Shown here in pieces: positions 9,001 through 18,807 of a DNA stretch of 64,000 nt; the first letter of the stretch is position 1, and each line of letters opens with the position of its first letter. The position numbers and the translations under genes were made by a program. Where the stretch lies: NCBI RefSeq assembly GCF_003049505.1, contig NZ_PYWN01000042.1:1-64000 (forward strand), given 5' to 3'. The stretch is from Metasolibacillus meyeri. GTDB lineage: Bacteria > Bacillota > Bacilli > Bacillales_A > Planococcaceae. Under the pieces are notes generated by a model. That model made no database searches. It saw only the letters and a list, made by a program, of their open reading frames with translations, and had not been told where the DNA came from.

Positions 9001-9750
9001 TTACACCTCCTTACCCTTTAGCGTCAATAAAATAAGCGAAATATTATCATCGCCACCTAGCTCATTCGCAAGCTGTACAAGCTTTTGCCCCTTTTCCTGT
9101 AACGCAAGGGGCAACGTAATTAAGGCAGCCATTTCATATAGGCTTAGCTTATCACTTAAACCATCCGAGCAAATAAGTAAATAGGAGTCTTCTTGCATCT
9201 CCATGCTGTAAAAATCAGCTTGAATCGTTAATTCTGTACCTAAAGCTCTTAAAATAAAGTTTTTTTGCGGATGATGCTGCGCCTCTTCCTCACTAATTTC
9301 ACCATTATCAACTAATACATTGACATAGGAGTGGTCACGTGTAATAAGCTCGCCATCCTCTGTCGTGAAATGGTAAACGCGACTATCGCCGATATGGGCA
9401 ATTGTGCAATTTGCACCATCAATCATAACGGCGATTAACGTCGTTCCCATGCCTTTACAGCCTTCATGTGACAATGAATAATGATAAATGTCTTCGTTTA
9501 TTTGCGATATAACGCCTTTTAACCATTGCTGTCGCCCATCTTCTGTTGATAATATGGCAGCCTCAGCCTGTAAAAACGCACGCTGTAACGCTGTAATCGC
9601 CATTTCACTTGCTACATCTCCCGCATTATGTCCGCCCATCCCATCAGCTAATATCGCTAGCTTATACTTGTCTGGACGCTCACAAAAAGCTACTCGATCT
9701 TCATTTTCTGAACGCTTTAAGCCAACATCACTTTCAACTGTAAAGTTCAC
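9001..9750 (-). CDS. prpC: PP2C protein phosphatase PrpC
   Basis: Metal-dependent phosphatase that reverses PrkC phosphorylation. Motifs are SENEDR, ADGMGGHNAGD, IGDSR, CSDGLSD and GGDDNIS, covering the metal-binding aspartates. GTG 9750 with AGGTGG five bases upstream is preferred, giving MNFTVESDVG, which aligns with the B. subtilis N-terminus; GTG 9759, directly abutting the rlmN stop, is the longer alternative. The gene lies between rlmN and prkC, with three bases to prkC. Confidence 0.95.
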   Translation of the reverse strand: MNFTVESDVGLKRSENEDRVAFCERPDKYKLAILADGMGGHNAGDVASEMAITALQRAFLQAEAAILSTEDGRQQWLKGVISQINEDIYHYSLSHEGCKGMGTTLIAVMIDGANCTIAHIGDSRVYHFTTEDGELITRDHSYVNVLVDNGEISEEEAQHHPQKNFILRALGTELTIQADFYSMEMQEDSYLLICSDGLSDKLSLYEMAALITLPLALQEKGQKLVQLANELGGDDNISLILLTLKGKEV

Positions 9751-9759
9751 ATTTTCCAC

Positions 9760-10899
9760 CTACTTTGTTTCTTGTGCTCGCTCCTTTGCACGCAGCTGTC
9801 CACATGCTGCATCAATATCCGAGCCATGTTCACGACGAATTGTCACGTTAATGCCATGCTTCTTTAACGTTTTTTCAAATTCAAAAATTTGATTGCGTGG
9901 TGTTCTTACATAATTTCGCTCTGGTACATAGTTCACAGGGATTAAGTTGACATGACATTTAATACCTTTAATTAATTTTGATAGTTCCTCTGCATGCTCA
10001 ACCGAATCATTTTCTCCACCAAATAAACCGTACTCAAAGCTAACGCGACGTCCCGTTTTCTTCGTATAATAACGAATTGATTCCATTAATTGTTCCAGCT
10101 TATAGGCACGTGCGATTGGCATAAGCTTTTGACGTAACTCTTGGTTCGGCGCATGTAACGATAAAGCGAAATTAATTTGTAGCTGTTCATCCGCAAAATC
10201 ATAAATTTTCGGCACAATTCCCGATGTCGATACGGTAATATGACGGGCACCGATGTTTAAGCCTTTTTCATCATTAATCACTTTTAAGAAATTCATCATG
10301 GCATCATAATTATCAAATGGCTCTCCAATTCCCATAATGACGATATGGCTCACACGCTCATCTACCTCATCAAGCGCTTGCTGTACTTTGACAACTTGCT
10401 CTACGATTTCACCAGCTAGTAAGTGACGCTTTAAGCCACCTAAAGTCGAGGCACAAAACGTACAGCCAATACGGCAGCCTACTTGTGTCGTTACACAAAC
10501 TGAATTTCCATATTCATGGCGCATTAATACGGTTTCAATCGAATAGCCATCTTGCAATTGGAATAAAAACTTGATTGTGCCGTCCTTTGATTCTTGCTGA
10601 ATAATTGTCGATAAAGTCGTTAAGGCAAAGTTTGCGCTTAACTTTTCACGTAATGCCTTTGATAAGTTCGACATTTCTTCAAATGTTTTGACGCGTTTAT
10701 AATACAGCCAATCAAAAATCTGTCCTGCGCGAAATGCCTTTTCCCCATTTTCTACTAACCAGTTTTGCAATTCATCAGGGCGCAAGGAATAGATGGATTC
10801 CTTTAATTGTGGCTTTTCTTTTTTCTCACGGCGGGCGGGTTTCTCTTCTGCTTCCTCGACTAAGTCTAAAATACGTTCATCGAATTTATTTTGTTCCAT
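9760..10899 (-). CDS. rlmN: Dual-specificity rRNA/tRNA methyltransferase RlmN
   Basis: Radical SAM enzyme that forms 2-methyladenosine at A2503 of 23S rRNA and A37 of some tRNAs. The radical SAM triad GCRIGCTFC provides C-x3-C-x2-C. The methyl-carrier cysteine region DIDAACGQL is present near the C-terminus, as is [10 protein letters not shown]. The protein is 379 residues; the N-terminal extension with a charged [15 protein letters not shown] stretch makes it slightly longer than many homologues. It is part of the rsmB-rlmN-prpC-prkC run. Confidence 0.96.
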   Translation of the reverse strand: MEQNKFDERILDLVEEAEEKPARREKKEKPQLKESIYSLRPDELQNWLVENGEKAFRAGQIFDWLYYKRVKTFEEMSNLSKALREKLSANFALTTLSTIIQQESKDGTIKFLFQLQDGYSIETVLMRHEYGNSVCVTTQVGCRIGCTFCASTLGGLKRHLLAGEIVEQVVKVQQALDEVDERVSHIVIMGIGEPFDNYDAMMNFLKVINDEKGLNIGARHITVSTSGIVPKIYDFADEQLQINFALSLHAPNQELRQKLMPIARAYKLEQLMESIRYYTKKTGRRVSFEYGLFGGENDSVEHAEELSKLIKGIKCHVNLIPVNYVPERNYVRTPRNQIFEFEKTLKKHGINVTIRREHGSDIDAACGQLRAKERAQETK

Positions 10900-10904
10900 A
10901 AAGT

Positions 10905-12263
10905 TTAGTTTTTCTCCTTTTTTACGAAGGCAGCAACGAAAAATCCATCGCTGTCCATATGTTGTGGGAATACTTGAAGCATTCCGTTGTGCTGCTCATC
11001 TGCAAGCTGTTGTGGTAAATTTTCCATTGTGATCGCCTCCATATTTGGATGCGCTGCTAAAAAGGCTTGTACTGTGCCTTCATTTTCTTCTTTGTTAATC
11101 GTACATGTGCTATAAACTAAACGTCCGTTCGGCTTTAATAGCTCGGCTGCATTCGCTAAAATTGCCAGTTGAATCGCTTGCAAATTAGTGAAGTCCTCTG
11201 TTTTTTTCGTATATTTAATATCTGGCTTGCGGCGCATGACACCAAGCCCTGAGCATGGTGCATCGATTAAAATTGCGTCGAAGCTTTCCTTTTGCAAAGT
11301 ATCTGCTGCCTTTCGCCCATCTAATGGCGCAGTTTGTACAATATCGATGCCTAAACGTGCAGTATTCTCATCAATTAGCTCAAGCTTATGCGGATGCAAA
11401 TCTAATGCGAGCAATAAGCCTTCATTGTGCATTTTTTCCGCTAAATGCGTCGTTTTCCCACCTGGTGCGGCACACATATCAAGTACACGCATCCCTGGCT
11501 GTGGATTTAACACATTTGCTGGCAGCATCGAGCTTTCATCTTGAATTGTAATAAGCCCTTTTTTGAAAGCATCTGTACGCGCTGCTTGCCCACCTGTAAT
11601 CGTTAAACATTCAGGTAAAAAGGCGCTTTGTACCGCTGTAATTCCTTGTTGCTCTAGCGCTGTAATTGCTTCAGCAGGCGTTGTCTTTAAGGTGTTGACA
11701 CGCACTGTTTGCTTTGCTGGTAAATTATTCTGCGCAAGCATCGTCGCTGTTTTTTCCATACCGTATGCCGCAATATAACGCTCAACTAACCACTGAGGGT
11801 GACTTGTTACAATAGCTAAACGTTCATTTTCATCTTGGATTTCGTCTGTGGAACGCACACCTTGACGTAAAATCGAGCGCAAAATACCGTTGACCATTGA
11901 GGCAATCCCTTGATGTCCGCGTCTTTTCGCAATTTCTACCGCTTCGTTCACCGCTGCATGTGGTGGAATACGCGTTAAATAATGCATTTGGAATAAAGAT
12001 AAACGAAGTAGCCATTGTACCCATGTTTCCACCTTGCCACGCACAAATGGTGCTAAATAATAATCGAGCGTTAATTTCTGCTGCAATGTACCGTACGTAA
12101 TTTCCGTTAATAATGCGCGATCTTTTGCTTCTATTTTGTACTTTTCAATTGTTTGATGTAATAATAAGTTGCTATATGCTTGATTTTTATCAACTGCTAA
12201 TAAAATGCTTAAAGCAGCATCTCGCACATTACCATTCCATACTTGTTGCTTTTTCTTTGTCAT
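10905..12263 (-). CDS. rsmB: 16S rRNA m5C967 methyltransferase RsmB
   Basis: Methylates cytosine 967 of 16S rRNA. The N-terminal NusB-like RNA-binding domain covers about residues 10-140, and the Rossmann methyltransferase domain has [15 protein letters not shown] for SAM binding. Two catalytic cysteines lie in DAPCSGLG and STCTI. The 452-residue length is typical. The ATG overlaps the fmt stop by four bases. Confidence 0.96.
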   Translation of the reverse strand: MTKKKQQVWNGNVRDAALSILLAVDKNQAYSNLLLHQTIEKYKIEAKDRALLTEITYGTLQQKLTLDYYLAPFVRGKVETWVQWLLRLSLFQMHYLTRIPPHAAVNEAVEIAKRRGHQGIASMVNGILRSILRQGVRSTDEIQDENERLAIVTSHPQWLVERYIAAYGMEKTATMLAQNNLPAKQTVRVNTLKTTPAEAITALEQQGITAVQSAFLPECLTITGGQAARTDAFKKGLITIQDESSMLPANVLNPQPGMRVLDMCAAPGGKTTHLAEKMHNEGLLLALDLHPHKLELIDENTARLGIDIVQTAPLDGRKAADTLQKESFDAILIDAPCSGLGVMRRKPDIKYTKKTEDFTNLQAIQLAILANAAELLKPNGRLVYSTCTINKEENEGTVQAFLAAHPNMEAITMENLPQQLADEQHNGMLQVFPQHMDSDGFFVAAFVKKEKN

Positions 12264-13201
12264 TCAAAGCGATCTCCAATCTGCAATTTTGCTCCTGTGC
12301 CGCGCAAATACTCCTCTGCACTTAGGCGCTTTTTCCCCGCAGGCTGTAAATCATAAACGGCAATCGATTCACCCTCACCTGTCGCAATTTCAAAATAATC
12401 CTTCGCAATATGCACAACCTCACCAGGTACTGCCGTATGCTTCGCGCTACCAATTTGTGCCCACCAAATTTTCACATTGCTCTCTTCCAATGTTGTATAA
12501 GCAACAGGCCATGGATGCAAGCCACGCACTTGATTGTAAATCGTACGCGCGTTTTGCTGCCAATCAATGCGCTCCTGCTCACGACTAATATTATGCGCAT
12601 ACGTCACCATTGTTTCGTCTTGTACGGTACGATTATTTGTGCCGTCCTCAATCGCAGGCAATGTTTGCTTCAATAAATCACGTCCAACGATGCTTAGCTT
12701 ATCGAATAAGCTACCTGTATGATCGGTTTCCTCAATCGGAATCGCCTGCTGGCTAATCATATCGCCTGCATCTAGTTTTTCCGCCATATACATAATCGTT
12801 ACACCCGCTTCCTTTTGCCCGTCAAGTATCGCTTGGTGAATTGGTGCGCCACCGCGGTATGCAGGTAATAGTGAAGCATGGACATTAATACAACCTAAGC
12901 GCGGTGCCTCAAGCAACACTTTCGGTAAAATTTGACCGAATGCTGCCGTCACCACTAAATCTGGTTGCAACGCTAAAATTTGCTCTAATTCTGCTGAACC
13001 ACGCAGCTTTTCAGGCTGAATAACAGGCATGCCTAAGCGTAGTGCCTCCTCCTTGACAGGCGGTGGCGTTAATACTTTTTTACGCCCTACAGGACGATCA
13101 GGCTGTGTCACAACGGCTAATATCTTGTAGCCTTCCTCATGCAGCATACGTAAAATCGGTACGGAGAAGGTGGGTGTTCCCATAAAAACGATGGATGTCA
13201 T
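12260..13201 (-). CDS. fmt: Methionyl-tRNA formyltransferase
   Basis: Formylates initiator Met-tRNA using 10-formyl-THF. FMGTPTFSVPIL opens the N-terminal Rossmann domain, and HASLLPAYRGGAPIHQAIL carries the catalytic Asn-His-Asp region and substrate loop; the C-terminal OB fold follows. ATG 13201, preceded by GAGGAGGAATAAT, is the likely start; nine extra residues upstream belong to the end of def. The def-fmt pair matches the substrate link: the formyl group Fmt adds is removed by Def. Confidence 0.96.
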   Translation of the reverse strand: MTSIVFMGTPTFSVPILRMLHEEGYKILAVVTQPDRPVGRKKVLTPPPVKEEALRLGMPVIQPEKLRGSAELEQILALQPDLVVTAAFGQILPKVLLEAPRLGCINVHASLLPAYRGGAPIHQAILDGQKEAGVTIMYMAEKLDAGDMISQQAIPIEETDHTGSLFDKLSIVGRDLLKQTLPAIEDGTNNRTVQDETMVTYAHNISREQERIDWQQNARTIYNQVRGLHPWPVAYTTLEESNVKIWWAQIGSAKHTAVPGEVVHIAKDYFEIATGEGESIAVYDLQPAGKKRLSAEEYLRGTGAKLQIGDRFE

Positions 13202-13202
13202 A

Positions 13203-13697
13203 TTATTCCTCCTCGCCCTCTTCTGCATACATTTCTTCCAACTCTTCTTCTGTTAATATGCGCGTAATTTTTGAATCAAATAACACACCATCTAAATGGT
13301 CAATTTCATGTAAAATGGCACGCGCCTCAAAATCCTCTGCCTCTAGCTCATAAATGCGCCCTTCACGGTCAGCCGCTTCGATTTTCACATAAGTCGGACG
13401 CTTCACCATGCCATATAATTCAGGGAAGCTTAAACAGCCTTCCACATCTTCCTCTTCCCCTTTCGTTTCTAAAACAATTGGGTTAATCATTTCTAAAATA
13501 TCTTCCCCTAATTCAACAATCGCTACACGTAAGCCCACATCGATTTGCGGTGCCGCTATACCGACACCATCATATTCCACCATCGTGTCATATAAATCAT
13601 CCAATAACTCAATGATTTCTTCATTGATAACTTCTACTTCCTTCGTCGGTGTCGTTAAAATTGTTGCAGGGTTTTTTACTACTTCTTTAATAGCCAT
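13203..13697 (-). CDS. def: Peptide deformylase
   Basis: Removes the formyl group from nascent proteins. The three metal motifs are GVGIAAPQ, EGCLSFPE and HEIDHLDG. With 164 residues it is a short, DefA-like type. The C-terminus is very acidic (ILTEEELEEMYAEEGEEE). It lies between priA and fmt in the canonical order. Confidence 0.96.
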   Translation of the reverse strand: MAIKEVVKNPATILTTPTKEVEVINEEIIELLDDLYDTMVEYDGVGIAAPQIDVGLRVAIVELGEDILEMINPIVLETKGEEEDVEGCLSFPELYGMVKRPTYVKIEAADREGRIYELEAEDFEARAILHEIDHLDGVLFDSKITRILTEEELEEMYAEEGEEE

Positions 13698-13718
13698 TTT
13701 TTAAATCCTTCTTTCTTT

Positions 13719-16133
13719 CTAAATGACAGATGGATCGAGGTCTACAATTAGTTGAATCCCCTTTTTACTCCAATCTGTGCGATATATTTTAATCAATTGC
13801 AATAATGTATCAATCAAGTTTGGTTCTCTTTTGTATTTTATCAAACATTGGTAGCGATATCTATTGTTGAGACGGCTAATACTCGCTGTTGTCGGACCGA
13901 TAATCGACACGTTAAACGATAAATTTGAACGCAAATAATCCGCCACTCGCCCCGCATATTCTGCCGCCATTATTACATCCTCATGTGATACTTGCACGAG
14001 CGCTAAATAATAATACGGTGGGTAACCTGCCTGATGACGAGATTGCATTTCCCTCAAATAAAACGGCTCATATTGCTGTTCCTGTGCTAGTTCAATGGCA
14101 TAATGCTCTGGCGTATATGTTTGAATAATGACTTCACCTGGTAAATCATGACGCCCTGCCCGACCGCTTACTTGTGTCAATAATTGAAATGTACGCTCAC
14201 CTGATCGGTAATCAGGTAAATGCAAGGATGTATCTGCACTTAACACCCCAACTAACGTAATATTTGGGAAATCAAGCCCTTTGGCAATCATTTGTGTGCC
14301 GAGTAAAATATCCGCTTGTCCACTCCCGAATATATCTAATAGTTGCTCATGCGCACCCTTTTGTGACGTTGTATCAACATCCATGCGCACAATTCTAGCT
14401 TCTGGGAACAGCTTATAAATTTCCTCTTCCACTTTTTGCGTACCTGTACCGAAAAAGCGAATATGCTCGCTTTGGCATTGCGGACAGCTTTGCGGTACAT
14501 ATTCGTCATAGCCGCAGTAATGGCATTTTAATTTTTCATTATAGCGATGGTACGTTAAAGAAATATCACAATTCGGGCATTGCACAACTGTTCCACAATC
14601 ACGGCACAACACAAAGCTTGAATAACCACGGCGGTTTAAAAACAACACGATTTGCTCTTTACGCATTAAGCGCTCACGCATTCCCTCAATTAAACTTGTT
14701 GAAAACATCGAACGATTACCTAGCTTTAACTCCTCGCGCATATCGACAACTGTAACGCTCGGCAACGCTTGTTGCTTGGCACGCTCCTTTAATGATAAGA
14801 GCGTATAAACATTTTTTTTCGCGCGCGCATATGATTCAAGCGCTGGCGTTGCGCTCCCTAAAATTACAGGACATTGATGAAATTCACTGCGCCAAATCGC
14901 CACATCACGCGCATGATAACGAGGAGCATCCTCTTGCTTGTATGTCGATTCATGCTCCTCATCTAAAATAATAAGTCCGACATGTTGAAATGGGGCAAAA
15001 ATAGCAGAACGTGCGCCAACAACAACTTTCACTTTGCCTTGCTGGATTTTGCGCCATTCATCGTATTTTTCACCAACCGACAATCCACTATGCATAACAG
15101 CGACTAACTCACCAAAGCGCGAACGAAAGCGCTCTGTCATTTGCGGGGTCAGCGAAATTTCAGGCACAAGCATAATCGCCTCTTTACCGTCTTGTAACGC
15201 TTGTTGAATCGCCTGCAAATACACTTCAGTTTTGCCACTCCCTGTGACACCATGTAACAGAAATGTTTCATTATGCTGTTGTTCCATCGCTGCTGTAATT
15301 TGATTTAATGCTTGATCTTGTTCATCTGTTAAACGTAACGCCATTGTTTGCACTATATCCTTGGTAAACGGGTCGCGATACACTTCCTCTTGAATAAATT
15401 GTGCCGCGCCACTTTCAATAAGTGCCTGCAAAACCGTTGCCGTTACACTTGCTTGCTCGTAAATTTCCTCTGGTGCGAAAATTTCACCACAATGATTTTG
15501 CATCCACTCCGCCAATTGAATTTGCTTTTTTGCTCGCTTCGATAGCTGCTGCTTGATTTTATCTATATAGTCTGCTTCTACATGAATTTGTACTTTGCGA
15601 ATTTCTTTAATATTGCCTTGCTGCTTCACTTCGTTTTCAATACGAACATAGCCCTTTTTGATTGCTTGCTTCAATTCTTTTAATAGCTCTTGCTTTTCAA
15701 ATTGCTTGAAATTTATTTTTTGCGATTTTTGGAAGAAGGATGCTAATGAAGGGTCAAGTTGCTCTAGCTCTACTTGTAAATACACCATCTTTTCATATTT
15801 TGCGCGTAATGCGGATGGCAACATCACTTGCAACGCATCAATTTCATAGCAAATCGTTTGCTTTTTTAGCCATTTTGCTAAGCGCAGCATTTCCTCTGTT
15901 AATACAGGCTCTATATCTAAAACTTGTGTAATCGGCTTTATTTTATCAAGTGGTACATCCGTTTCACTCGCAAGTTCCACGACAAAGCCAAGCACATTAC
16001 GTGGCCCAAATGGTACTTTAACACGACAACCACATTCAATTAAATCATGCCAATCCGCTGGTATCAGGTAGTCAAACGGGCGGTCAACAGGGTAGGCCGC
16101 CACATCGACGATGACTTTTGCAATGCGTGTCAT
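13719..16133 (-). CDS. priA: Primosomal protein N' (replication restart helicase)
   Basis: 3'-5' superfamily 2 helicase that loads the replisome at stalled forks. The N-terminal DNA-binding part covers about residues 1-240. The helicase core contains Walker A GVTGSGKTEVY, DEEH and the inserted zinc-binding region with paired cysteines CRDC, CPNC, CHYC and CPQC, then SGRAGR. The length of 804 residues is normal. Its ATG comes two bases after the coaC stop, where a full coaBC gene would be expected to continue. Confidence 0.97.
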   Translation of the reverse strand: MTRIAKVIVDVAAYPVDRPFDYLIPADWHDLIECGCRVKVPFGPRNVLGFVVELASETDVPLDKIKPITQVLDIEPVLTEEMLRLAKWLKKQTICYEIDALQVMLPSALRAKYEKMVYLQVELEQLDPSLASFFQKSQKINFKQFEKQELLKELKQAIKKGYVRIENEVKQQGNIKEIRKVQIHVEADYIDKIKQQLSKRAKKQIQLAEWMQNHCGEIFAPEEIYEQASVTATVLQALIESGAAQFIQEEVYRDPFTKDIVQTMALRLTDEQDQALNQITAAMEQQHNETFLLHGVTGSGKTEVYLQAIQQALQDGKEAIMLVPEISLTPQMTERFRSRFGELVAVMHSGLSVGEKYDEWRKIQQGKVKVVVGARSAIFAPFQHVGLIILDEEHESTYKQEDAPRYHARDVAIWRSEFHQCPVILGSATPALESYARAKKNVYTLLSLKERAKQQALPSVTVVDMREELKLGNRSMFSTSLIEGMRERLMRKEQIVLFLNRRGYSSFVLCRDCGTVVQCPNCDISLTYHRYNEKLKCHYCGYDEYVPQSCPQCQSEHIRFFGTGTQKVEEEIYKLFPEARIVRMDVDTTSQKGAHEQLLDIFGSGQADILLGTQMIAKGLDFPNITLVGVLSADTSLHLPDYRSGERTFQLLTQVSGRAGRHDLPGEVIIQTYTPEHYAIELAQEQQYEPFYLREMQSRHQAGYPPYYYLALVQVSHEDVIMAAEYAGRVADYLRSNLSFNVSIIGPTTASISRLNNRYRYQCLIKYKREPNLIDTLLQLIKIYRTDWSKKGIQLIVDLDPSVI

Positions 16134-16135
16134 TG

Positions 16136-16687
16136 CTACTGCGCTCCTTCTTTAAAATGCGCAAGCACGAGCGCTGTAATTTTTTCTGGCTCCTCTAAGC
16201 GCCCTTTCCCGATATAGCCACATGCTAAAAATCCTTCAGAAGGCTCGATAAAATGGCAGCCATCCTCATGCAATTGCTGAATATTACGCTTCACTGCTGG
16301 GTGGTCATACATATGCACATTCATCGCAGGGGCAATCCAAACAGGCGCTGTTGTTGCAAGTAATGTCGTCGTTACCATATCATCCGCAATACCATTTGCC
16401 AGCTTGCCAATAACATTCGCCGTTGCAGGCGCAACAATAACTAAATCCGCCCAGTCTGATAAATCGATATGGGCAATGACGCTTGAATCCTTTTCATCAA
16501 ATGTATCAAAAAAAACATCATTTTTAGACATGACTTGGAAGCTTAATGGCGTGACAAACTGCCTTGCAGATGAGGTCATTATCACTTTTACATTCATTCC
16601 TGCCTGCGATAACTTACTTACGAGCGCTACCGCTTTATAAACGGCAATGCCTCCTGTCACACATAATAAAATATTTTTTTTGCTCAT
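16136..16687 (-). CDS. coaC: Phosphopantothenoylcysteine decarboxylase (CoaC domain only)
   Basis: FMN-dependent decarboxylase of coenzyme A biosynthesis. The 183 residues cover the flavoprotein fold: LLCVTGGIAVYKAV, the active-site loop APAMNVHMYDHPAV and the substrate clamp GFLACGYIGKGRL. In B. subtilis and most bacteria this domain is fused to the CoaB synthetase in a protein of about 400 residues; here the frame ends after the CoaC domain and priA follows at once, so no CoaB remnant exists. A separate coaB elsewhere is expected, as in streptococci and enterococci (inference). Confidence 0.88.
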   Translation of the reverse strand: MSKKNILLCVTGGIAVYKAVALVSKLSQAGMNVKVIMTSSARQFVTPLSFQVMSKNDVFFDTFDEKDSSVIAHIDLSDWADLVIVAPATANVIGKLANGIADDMVTTTLLATTAPVWIAPAMNVHMYDHPAVKRNIQQLHEDGCHFIEPSEGFLACGYIGKGRLEEPEKITALVLAHFKEGAQ

Positions 16688-16712
16688 CGATTTCTCACCC
16701 TTTCAAACGATA

Positions 16713-16741
16713 AGCTCCCAAAGAACATTTTCTCGGGAGCT
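16713..16741 (-). terminator. Hairpin between rpoZ and coaC
   Basis: Arms AGCTCCC and GGGAGCT form a 7-bp stem with only a weak T-tract, so it is either a leaky terminator or an mRNA-processing hairpin separating gmk-rpoZ from coaC. Confidence 0.35.
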
Positions 16742-16759
16742 ACATCATTAGTCTTTCGG

Positions 16760-16984
16760 TTAAATTTCATCCTCGTAAATAGTTGAAGCGTCTGCTGCTT
16801 CTCTACGTAAAACACCTGCTGCTACTTCCTCTAAAGCACGCCCTACAGGTTTGTATGATACATACTTACCAAGCTTTTCGCCACCTTGCTCCTGCATTTG
16901 ACGTGCGCGCTTAGAAGCTAAGCTCACAAGTGAATATTTTGAATCGATTTCCTTTTTTAAAGTATCTACTGATGGGTATAACAT
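16760..16984 (-). CDS. rpoZ: RNA polymerase omega subunit
   Basis: Small assembly subunit of RNA polymerase that wraps the beta' C-terminus. The 74-residue protein starts MLYPSVDTLKKEIDSKYSLV, followed by ASKRARQM and SYKPVGRALEEV, all typical of Firmicute omega. It follows gmk by three bases, the order found widely in bacteria. Confidence 0.95.
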   Translation of the reverse strand: MLYPSVDTLKKEIDSKYSLVSLASKRARQMQEQGGEKLGKYVSYKPVGRALEEVAAGVLRREAADASTIYEDEI

Positions 16985-16987
16985 GAA

Positions 16988-17611
<624 letters not shown>

Positions 17612-17627
17612 TTAAAACTCCCTTTAG

Positions 17628-18503
17628 CTATTCAATATTTTGAACTTGCTCACGCATTTTTTCTAAAATTGCCTTTGCCTGTACGACAGCGATTGAGCTT
17701 TCAGAAGATTGATTTTTCGAGCCAATCGTATTAATTTCTCGATGCATTTCCTGCATTAAGAAATCAAGCTTCCGCCCAATTGCACCTTGTTCATTCAATG
17801 TTTCTTCAAGCTGTCCAAAATGACTATCAAGACGGTCTAGCTCCTCCGTAATATCGACACGCTCTGCAAATAATGCTACTTCCATTAACAAACGTTCCTC
17901 TAGTAGCTGCCCACTGACAATTTCTTCGATGCGCGTTTTTAAACGCTCACGGTACTTTCTCACAGCATCTGGTGATGTCATGCGAATTTGCGCAATTTGC
18001 TGTTGTAATTGTTCTTTATATTGTAACATAACTAGCTTTAATTCTTGCCCTTCACGCTCACGCATCTGCACTAAATTTTCAATTGCTTCCTGCATTGCTC
18101 GCTCTACAGAAGCTAAGAAGTCATCTTGCACTGCCTCTTGTTTTTCAACGACCAAGACTTGATTAAGCATCGCAATCTCCTGCATCGACCACTTTTCCTG
18201 CATCGCAATTTTCTGTGACAACGCTTCTTTCGCATTTATGTATGCTTCAAGTAAAGCCCAATTAATTTGTACATACTGCTCTTCTGCTTGAAGCTCCTTC
18301 ACTACAATGAGTACATCTAGCTTTCCGCGTGAAATGGCTGTAGAAAGCATCTTTTTTGCTAATACTTCCGCTTCCATCCACTCTTTCGGAAATTTTGTGC
18401 TGATTTCTAAAAAGCGATGATTCACAGCGCGAACTTCAACCGTTAATTGATGTGATTTCGTCGTTGTGACACCCCTGCCAAAGCCTGTCATACTACGCAC
18501 CAA
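17628..18503 (-). CDS. yloC: YicC/YloC family endoribonuclease
   Basis: YicC-family protein of 291 residues, starting MVRSMTGFGRG with an N-terminal YicC domain and a C-terminal DUF1732 domain ending in HREINTIGSKNQ. Members have been described as endoribonucleases acting on small RNAs. The start is TTG 18503 with AAGGAAGGTG nine bases upstream; GTG 18500 is possible. It heads the gmk-rpoZ unit and is divergent from rqcH. Confidence 0.9.
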   Translation of the reverse strand: MVRSMTGFGRGVTTTKSHQLTVEVRAVNHRFLEISTKFPKEWMEAEVLAKKMLSTAISRGKLDVLIVVKELQAEEQYVQINWALLEAYINAKEALSQKIAMQEKWSMQEIAMLNQVLVVEKQEAVQDDFLASVERAMQEAIENLVQMREREGQELKLVMLQYKEQLQQQIAQIRMTSPDAVRKYRERLKTRIEEIVSGQLLEERLLMEVALFAERVDITEELDRLDSHFGQLEETLNEQGAIGRKLDFLMQEMHREINTIGSKNQSSESSIAVVQAKAILEKMREQVQNIE

Positions 18504-18538
18504 GGTACGTCACACCTTCCTTTAAAATACTGCAAACC

Positions 18539-18544
18539 ATTATA
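18539..18544 (-). promoter_or_regulatory. Extended -10 promoter of yicC
   Basis: TATAAT preceded by TGT (TGN extended -10) lies about 35 bases before the yicC start on the minus strand. No good -35 is seen at 17 bases, consistent with an extended -10 promoter. Confidence 0.5.
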
Positions 18545-18616
18545 ACATAGTATGGACCATTTTTTCGTGCATTTTAAAGAAAAACCTTCAACTAGAGCAT
18601 TACGTAGGAAAAATGC

Positions 18617-18772
18617 TATGATAAAGTGAAACTTCAAACAACAGGGGTAGCTTCCCCATTGTTTGTTAGCTTTCATCAATCGGGCTTTTACGGACAGTTA
18701 CCTCTCGCCATTTTCTTTTTGCCCTAGCAAGCATACTGTTGCAAATAAGATTACTGTCCGTTAATGCGGGAT
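18617..18772 (+). repeat. Structured leader repeat, copy A (before rqcH)
   Basis: Short form (about 156 bp), sense to rqcH and ending about 35 bases before its ATG. It begins TATGATAAAGTGAAACTTCA, where TATGAT can also act as a -10. The first hairpin has arms CAAACAA and TTGTTTG around AGGGG/CCCC, then comes CAATCGGGCTTTT, then a long-range stem ACGGACAGT (18690-18698) with ACTGTCCGT (18753-18761), and the conserved end TTAATGCGGGATA. The same architecture occurs at three other sites in the window. Confidence 0.85.
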
Positions 18773-18807
18773 AGAAGAATCAAGTAATGAACGAAAGAGG
18801 AATGAAT

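Noticed and set aside
12205-12588. 127-codon plus-strand frame across rsmB and fmt
   Set aside because: It is antisense to two well-supported genes and shows no ribosome binding site or family resemblance.
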